Shown here one piece after another: positions 57,640 to 64,000 of a DNA stretch of 64,000 nucleotides. The notes beneath the pieces were generated by a model, which had not been told where the DNA came from, made no database searches, and saw only the letters and a list, made by a program, of their open reading frames with translations. How positions within the stretch are numbered: the stretch's first letter is position 1; every line of letters starts with the position of its first letter. The translations under genes were made by a program, and so were the position numbers. Source of the stretch: Branchiostoma belcheri (lineage: Eukaryota; Chordata; Leptocardii; Amphioxiformes; Branchiostomatidae); assembly GCF_001625305.1 (NCBI RefSeq), contig NW_017804021.1:255078-319077 (forward strand). Reading direction: 5' to 3'.

Positions 57640-58250
57640 TTGTGCCTGTTTTTCAGTCGATGCATTCTAAAGATTTCTAAAACACTGCACATCTTAACCC
57701 TGGCTTCGTGTTCAAACAACTTCAAGCAAGTGTTGTCACATGCATGGCTCATACATATTACTTGCTGCACTATTTGGTCCCGCTGAGTCCACATTTGACT
57801 CCAAATCTCAGGCCAATCTTCGCTTCTCCGGCTAACGAATGAAGAGATTGTCCATCGGAGTCGTTGCCATGGTAACAATCGTGACGTGCTTCAATTAAGG
57901 GTACAGCGAGGCGAAAGTAATGGTCACAACGCCGCCATTAATTTCCAGGTAGTGCTTGTACTGGTTTATTTAATTAGCCGGCTGTAACAAGGCCGGCAAC
58001 GCACGGCTTAACTTTCTGTTGGGAAATCCATCCCGTCATTATCGTTGCGTGGTAATGCTCGCTGGCGTGTCAAAATCGTACTCCGTAACGTTCGAATTTA
58101 AATCGGCCAATGCTATTTGCGATGCCAATTAACTTGCAAGATCACTTGCGAAGTAGTTCAACCTCTCGCATCTTTAGTCGTCCGTGCACATCTGAAGTTT
58201 ATCAGTCGCTTATTAGTATTACTGTCACACCTTTACCAGTACCAATGTTT
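57640..58250. promoter_or_regulatory. Candidate conserved regulatory block with X-box
   Basis: A repeat-free block with lower AT content than its flanks. It carries a perfect RFX X-box (57863-57876), a neighbouring CRE-like GTGACGTGC, CCAATGC, and homeodomain-type TTAATTAG and ATTAATTTCC words. A minus-strand frame of 82 codons covering part of it has no recognisable domain, so a regulatory rather than coding role is preferred. Confidence 0.35.
57863..57876 (+). promoter_or_regulatory. RFX X-box
   Basis: GTTGCCATGGTAAC matches GTNRCC-N2-RGYAAC at every position and is nearly palindromic. RFX factors bind such sites at ciliary and neuronal genes (established). No nearby gene start is visible, so the target is unknown. 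Confidence 0.45.
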
Positions 58251-58776
58251 GTCCAGTACGGATTTCATTTAGTATTAACCATAAAGCAGGATACGGACAT
58301 GTGTTGGCATATTGAGATTTCTTTTTTTTATGTATGATCTGTATCAGTATAGCCGGTATAATTGCCCTTTGGTGTAACTCAACAGCCTTTTTACTCACAC
58401 AGTGTGTTTGATGATTTTTACATATAGATTGACATGGGATATCACAGTGTACTTAAGGCTGGCTGTCACGTGACAATAATGGCCATTGACTTTATTTGTA
58501 TCCACAATTAACTACTCTTTGTATGGTCCAAAATGATACATGTAGCACATTAATGCATAGAATCAAACAAGAGACAGTGATTACAAGGTACCAAATGAAT
58601 ATATTATACAATACTTAGTAATACTTAATAGATAAAATAAATCCAAGCTTATTTAATTATTCACTTGTGTTGTACATGTGCAGCATTTCATTGAAGAGAC
58701 TTGCTTTTGTTTCTCTTTAGCATATGTAGGCAGTTTGATGGAGTTGTAGCGTTCCTCTATGATTGATCAGTCCAAT

Positions 58777-58797
58777 TTCAGCACCAAGGACAGGTTG
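58777..58797 (+). promoter_or_regulatory. RE1-like left half site
   Basis: TTCAGCACCAAGGACAG followed by GTTG; 16 of 21 consensus positions, left part intact. 2.8 kb downstream of the Kv stop codon. Confidence 0.3.
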
Positions 58798-59089
58798 TTC
58801 TGGGTGATTGTGTACTTCCATAAAAGTGTACAGATCTGTAAGCAGGTGTTACAGGCAGTGATGTGAAAGTAATTTGTCTAATATCGGTAGTAAAAGCTCA
58901 GTGCAATATTTGTTTGTGGTGTAATGCCTTTGATACTGTAAATCATGAAAGATTTTGTGGTGGTGGTGGTTTTATTTTCACAGTTTTCATACTGACCTCT
59001 TCACCATGAATTCATAGCACCACAAATACAGGTTTCCATTCTATACTGCAGAATTTTATCAATTTCAATAGGAAGAAAAGTTAATTTCG

Positions 59090-59700
59090 AGGCCTGATAA
59101 TTATGTGCTTTTTCAAACAGACAAGTTTGAATCTCAGGTCATACATTATTCGTCTTTTTTTTACCACCGCAGTCGCACCATTTGAAACAGTCTGGACTTC
59201 AAAGCTGTATCCTGGAGAGGTGGTGTTACAATATAACAATGTGCAGTTTCCTGTGCTTATCAAGTTATATGTTCAAACAGACAAAAGCTGATGAAATCTT
59301 GCTCTTTATATACCACTGACAATTGGAAACAGTCTGGACTTCAAAGTTGTATCCTGGGGGGATTGTGTTACGATGTAATGATGTTTTTCTGCATTTTCTT
59401 TTGCCTAATATGTTCAATTGTTCAGAAACCAAACAGTTTGGGATCTCAGGCTACACATGTATATATAGCTACACTTAAGGTTGTTAGAGGACTTCAAAGC
59501 TGTGTCCTGGAGGGATGGTGTTACGATGAAAGGATGTGTTTTTTTTTGCAGTTTCCTGTGCCTTTTAAGTTCCAACATTCACAAGCCGAGTATAGGACTG
59601 CATCTCAAGCCACAGATATTTCACTTTAGGTTGTTTGAGGACTTCAAAGCTGTGTCCCGGAGGCATGGAATCACGACGTGATGATGTGCGTCAGACCAGT
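59090..59700. repeat. Degenerate tandem repeat, about 150 bp x 4
   Basis: ACTTCAAAG recurs at 59196, 59338, 59491 and 59641 (spacings 142, 153, 150). Each copy continues with TGTGTCCTGGAGGGATGGTG-like sequence, then TTACGATG and CAGTTTCCTGTGC. Non-coding; its open frames are short and broken. Confidence 0.8.
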
Positions 59701-61724
59701 TTCCTGCACTTATGTTGTAAAGAAAAATGTTCTTTTGACCTATCTACTTACGGATTTGTAGGCAGTGGGACATTCACATGCCAGTAATGGAAAATGAGGG
59801 ATGGTATATGGTAAAAGGTCAGGGTTTCCGGCCTTTTTCTAAAAAATCTCAAAGATATCCATAATTCAAGTTCTTCAGTAACTAGCTATGAATGGAACAC
59901 TGCATCAACATATAACTTATAGGAAATGGAACCAAGTCTAGTAGTGTAGAGATGTACTATACAATATGTAGCTATGACCCTGTGATTGAATGATGGTGAT
60001 GAGGTACTGACACTTCCCATAGAGTCCTTTCAAGCTAAGGTATAAGAATCAGCCTTGCCCTTGCCTCATTTGTGCCCCCCTCCCGACACACATTCAGTGC
60101 TTTGGGGAGTACTGAAGAAGACGACATGTATAGGAGCAGTACAACATTATCAGGAAATGGCATTAGGAAAAGTTCTGAAAGAATTTGCACAAACTGAAAG
60201 TTTCACAGTCATGGAGTGTACAGATTTCTACCTGTTGCTGTACTCAAAAAGCCATCAAGCATGTACATTATTTTGTATTTTTAAGTAATACAGAAAGAAA
60301 TCCATATGCGTATACTAAGTAGGGATGTTAAATTGATGGGAGTAAAGGGCGGGGTGCCTGCAGTTGCACACTGAAAGGCTGTTATAAAACAAATTGATTC
60401 TGCCTCGCCCTTTGACACAGGCAAGCTGCATCCGCGTCTTGCTACAGGAAACAGACACTTAAAGGAAGTTACTTGCGTCACAAACACCTCATAAGGCCGT
60501 TGGAAGAAGGCGAAATTGGTCAGGAGGGGGTGAGGGGAAGCCTTGTGAATTGTAATAAAACCTGTTGATGATAAGATTGCGTCTGCCCCCTCTTGGAGCA
60601 ACCTTAAGATAGCTTGCGCTGCACTGATTTTCTCGATAACATTTCACCTCGTAAGGCATAAAACTATGCCTGGTGATTTTCGAGAACATTAGATTTTTAT
60701 GCCTGGAGCAAAAGGTGGCTGTGACATGTGAGGGTTGCATTAGTACACCTGTGGTAGTTTACAATGCACCAATTTCATTGTGACAAGGGCTTACAAGGGA
60801 ACACAAAATGTGTTTTTCTGACATTTCAATCCTTTCAGAAGATGAAAGTAATGATATTAGTATTGCTAGTAATTTTAATGCTGGTAATGTTGTTAGCAGT
60901 GCGTGATAGATTTGCTGTTAAAATGAAATATTTTGTATATGAAATTCTCATCCTTCCAAGTTTATGAGGAATACACGCAATATAAAGTGCATTTGTGCTA
61001 AATTTAGTTGCTTTGTTAAAGTAAAGGTGTGTTACTAAGTGATAGACATTGTGCACTACGTCTAGCGCAAAAGCTACTCTCAATTTTTAAGACTTGAAAA
61101 GAAATCTTTGTTGGAAAGCAAGGGGTGTGATTAATCTGCACTGATCCGACGTAACAAATTCCCTTGTGAAATCCGATAACATCAAGGAAGTTAGGGTGAC
61201 TCTTCTGCTGCCCTTAAAGAAGATTCCTTTTGACAGTGAAGTTTTATCAATGATTGTAAATGCCGTAGGCAAAATCACCATAACTCACATGACTGCTTGC
61301 AAATTGACGTCAGAGGATGCAGGCCCACGAGATAAAGCATCGTTTGCATGTCATCTGATATGCACATCTCAGGAACTTCGCGTGGATGAATAAGAGGGGA
61401 GTCGTGACAGGAATATCTCGAAGTTTAGCTATCTTAATTGTGTTCTTCTGTATGTAATTTGGCATAACGTTCCTGAAGGCTATGCAAGTACACAAACACA
61501 CATACAGAGATTGGATGTACATTGTATGACATGGAGCAACTTTGCAATTGTCACACATAAGCACGTCAGCAAAACACACATAACTGCACCTGTGCAAAAC
61601 CCATATTTTTGGGCATTTGGAATTTGCCAATATGTGAAATTTGGGGTTCTGTACCATTGACTATGTGGATTTGTATTTGTATTTGCTGATTTGACCGGTA
61701 CCACCTTTGACATATAAAAAGAAA

Positions 61725-61857
61725 TAATGGCAATGGTTTCTCAACAGATTTTAAGTATGGATCATATTATGTACAGGTGCCGGTAAAATTTGTTTGTAAT
61801 TTTCAGTGTTACCTGCACTTGTACAGGCAGGTAGAAAAAAAAGTATTTGGAGCCCTG
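61725..61857. repeat. 3' end of a family C element
   Basis: TGGATCATATTATGTACAGG, TTTCAGTGTTACCTGCACTT and the right terminus AGTATTTGGAGCCCTG; corresponds to the last about 130 bases of 31827-32151. Left end not found. Confidence 0.55.
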
Positions 61858-62286
61858 ACTGCAATGTTTTATTTAGTGGACACACTAACGCCAAAGTAAT
61901 AGAACAGAGCGTAACTGGTCATCCCATGTAATCTGAACTGGCGCCAACAGTGAGTTTACATTGGACTTACAGGGAAGTGCAGGATAAGACCCCCAATCAG
62001 CCATTCTGACATGTATATTGAAGAAATTTACAAAGCTTTCACATACGCCAACAAGGGCACTGACCCCACGTCATCACCATGGATGTATGTAGCGATTTAA
62101 GTGTCGGCAACTGACTGTACGCTTTGAATGCACTAGGTTTTAAAAATTTACATAAAGGTCACTTAACACTTAAGTCAACCAGAACTACATGTAGGCAGAA
62201 TGAAGAATTTGTAAAATTGCATCACATTTGGTAAACCCTAGTTACAGTACAGATCGCGGGATAAGCATCATCGGGATTCGGGATTT

Positions 62287-62391
62287 TGCGGGATATCCCG
62301 CGGGAGTTTGCGGGATATCACGCGGGAGACTGCGGGATATCCCGCGGGAGTTTGCGGGATATCACGCGGGAGATTGCGGGATATCCCGCGG
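62287..62391. repeat. 22-bp tandem repeat with palindromic core (about 4.8 units)
   Basis: Units begin at 62287, 62309, 62331, 62353 and 62375. Odd units carry the perfect palindrome GCGGGATATCCCGC; even units have GCGGGATATCACGC, giving a 44-bp higher-order period. The open frame across it is an artefact. Confidence 0.9.
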
Positions 62392-63342
62392 TATTCTTTC
62401 GGGAGGCCTGTCGTGTCCCGCGTACCGCGTAGCGAAAAAACTTGGTGCGAGACCCCGAAGTCTACCGCGGCTCGGAACGGCAATGGCGGCGTGTTATGTT
62501 TATTTTTACGTCCTGCCGGGCGATCTGTGCCGGGCCGATGGAGTCTGACGCCAGTCAACTTTGCTACAATTTTGCTACAATTTTAATGGTGTTGAAGCAT
62601 AAGAATGTACGAAAATAATGTGTATAAGGTATTTCTCACGCAGTCATACATGTAGTTATTATAAAACTGCTCCCTTTTTTTTCAAAGCTATTGTTCAGCG
62701 GAAACTTTAAGAAACTACCGTGAATGAATACAATGTAACGTGTAGTAACCCCTCCGTCTCCGGTAAATTCGGCAAGATTGTTACCAAGAAATAAAAATTA
62801 TGAGGCGTACCGGCAGTAGTTTGTGGTTGTTGTGTTTCATAATCTTGTAGCTGTTGTCTTCTCATTGGTAGCTTGCGTCAAGAGGTCTCCGTATTAGTAT
62901 TAAGAATTGCGACAATTAAAAGTCTGCCCATCAAAATCCCGGGGCGTGCATCTCCCCCCTCCCCAAAAACTCTTGCATCAATAACGACCATGTCCATAAT
63001 TAATTTCGATAGATTACTATCACCCTGAAAGCAAGGAGCAAGTACTTCCACACGGCTGGCAAAGTTTCTTTCGGTAGGAAAACATTCTACTTCTGTCAGC
63101 TGCGGGGTCAGCCAACTAGATGAAAACGGAGTCGATAGCGCACGTCCAAGACACGGGAGAACCCGAAAAATAAATAAACACGGGAGAACCCGAACTAAAC
63201 GTGTTTATGATAAATTTTACGCAAATTAATTCGTTCTCAGACCATAAAAACTTGAAATTCACTCGGTACACTCTATGGAACTAGCCTCCTCACATGTGAA
63301 AAACGTTGTTTTGGGATGAAATTGGGATATAAGAAAATTACA

Positions 63343-63390
63343 ATGTCGCATGCCGGCCGTGCAAGGCGGAAAAAGAAGCCACAATCCGAC
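63343..63390 (+). CDS. Possible first coding exon of a gene leaving the window
   Basis: ATG at 63343 opens MSHAGRARRKKKPQSD (16 codons, phase 0) directly before a consensus donor GTACGT at 63391; an in-frame ATG at 63316 would add nine residues. It is followed by CpG-rich promoter-like DNA with an inverted CCAAT box (GATTGG at 63496). No partner exon, domain or homologue can be named, so this may be chance. Confidence 0.15.
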
Positions 63391-63616
63391 GTACGTATAA
63401 CAATCGTCAGGCGGTGTTTCTGTGGGGCGGTGCATCTGACTCAACTCTTTGAATTCGCGGGCCGGCTGGTAGGCGGGTCCCCATCTGCGCGCTGTGATTG
63501 GCGCGCCAGAACGCCACGTGGTCAGGCGGCGCCGGGGAGTCTGCCAGCGCCGCCGCCGCTGCTGGCGACGTGCGGTTTCTATGGCGACGCGGCGTGGGAA
63601 CGCCCGGCCCAACACT

Positions 63617-63827
63617 GGGGGTCTGCATGCCCTTTTTCGTAAGGCGTAATCAGGCGTTTTTTTATTCATTGTCTTCGTAAACCGAAGGCAACCTTCCCAA
63701 AAATCAACGTAATTCGCAATCAGTACATTAGCCGCAAAGCGTAAAAGTCGTAATCAGCTATGAAACTTTAACTTTATAGCGAAAATTTTAGCGTAATTCG
63801 TAATCAGTAACCCCCATGCAGGCCCTG
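63617..63827. mobile_element. Short non-autonomous transposon, family A relative
   Basis: Begins GGGGGTCTGCATGCCCTTTT and ends CCCCCATGCAGGCCCTG; the termini are imperfect inverted repeats sharing the CTGCATG core with the 1646-3438 element. It is flanked by AACACT at 63611-63616 and 63828-63833 (6-bp duplication, 7 if the next G is counted). The interior is packed with CGTAATC and GCGTAA words, parallel to the CGTTA words of the larger element. 211 bp, non-coding. Confidence 0.75.
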
Positions 63828-63833
63828 AACACT

Positions 63834-64000
63834 GCGTGGCGCACGAAATGTATCAAAGTTTGAGGCGTAAAGAACTCTTGAATTATGCTTCGCCCCCTTG
63901 TTTTACACGATGTTTAATCTCTCTTCCGTAACTCCATACGTCAACCTCCCCTATCTAGGAGAAAAATAAAGAACTCGGGTGGCGATTTGGCACGTCGATG
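63834..64000. other. Unassigned tail of the window
   Basis: Non-repetitive sequence after the family A element; nothing recognised. Confidence 0.4.

Larger units (their letters stand above)
55934..64000. other. 3' UTR and downstream non-coding region
   Basis: After the Kv stop there is a family C element (56428-56724), a possible AATAAA at 57545, a regulatory-looking block with an X-box (57640-58250), a 150-bp tandem repeat (59090-59700), unique blocks at about 60330-60740 and 61060-61420, a 22-bp palindromic tandem repeat (62287-62391), a CpG-rich stretch (63310-63620) and a family A element (63617-63827). No coding region is supportable. Confidence 0.55.

Noticed and set aside
62228-62586. 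Gly-Ile-Ser-Arg-rich proteins on both strands
   Set aside because: Translations of the 22-bp palindromic tandem repeat.
1-64000. CRISPR array, bacterial operon or prophage
   Set aside because: Repeats lack spacer structure, genes have spliceosomal introns and metazoan domains; the DNA is eukaryotic nuclear.

Overview
The window reads as intron-rich nuclear DNA of an invertebrate chordate, most likely a lancelet (Branchiostoma). This is an inference from four animal-type multi-exon genes with GT/AG introns, a Kv4/Shal-like channel, a TMEM131 orthologue, a TTAGGG-type telomere-like tract, tRNA-derived SINEs and many short terminal-inverted-repeat elements. There are two assembly gaps (1910-1929 and 28686-28992). 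All four recognised genes lie on the plus strand.

Layout: (1) 1-3593 is repeat-dominated. (2) 3594-10533 holds ten exons of a protein with two GST-like modules in tandem; the first thioredoxin-like half is not visible, so its 5' end lies upstream. (3) 12854-25897 is a complete 20-exon gene (about 1384 aa) joining an N-terminal C2 domain, ankyrin repeats and a four-TM KAP P-loop NTPase, with an acidic tail ending in a class I PDZ-ligand-like S-N-V. Intron 10 carries an 89-bp tandem repeat, each unit containing an RE1/NRSE-like (REST-type) site. (4) 25898-30444 is intergenic: a 3' UTR, inverted-repeat elements and a gap. (5) 30445-40218 holds the first four coding exons of a TMEM131-like gene; I could find no further exons before the window end. 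(6) 51879-55933 is a two-exon Kv4/Shal-like potassium channel subunit (890 aa) with an intact T1 zinc motif but three departures from canonical channels: TTTGYGD filter, PVS instead of PVP in S6, and a shortened S4 lacking the usual lysine. Together these suggest a modulatory or electrically silent subunit. (7) 55934-64000 is non-coding, with tandem repeats, probable conserved regulatory blocks (one with a perfect RFX X-box) and a transposon-like element with target-site duplication.

The genes do not form a pathway. The channel and the Kidins220-like KAP protein are both plausibly neuronal membrane proteins, and RE1-like 17-mers occur in or near both, but a shared regulation is only a hypothesis. 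Much non-coding sequence belongs to several short non-autonomous element families, listed separately with termini and target duplications where visible.
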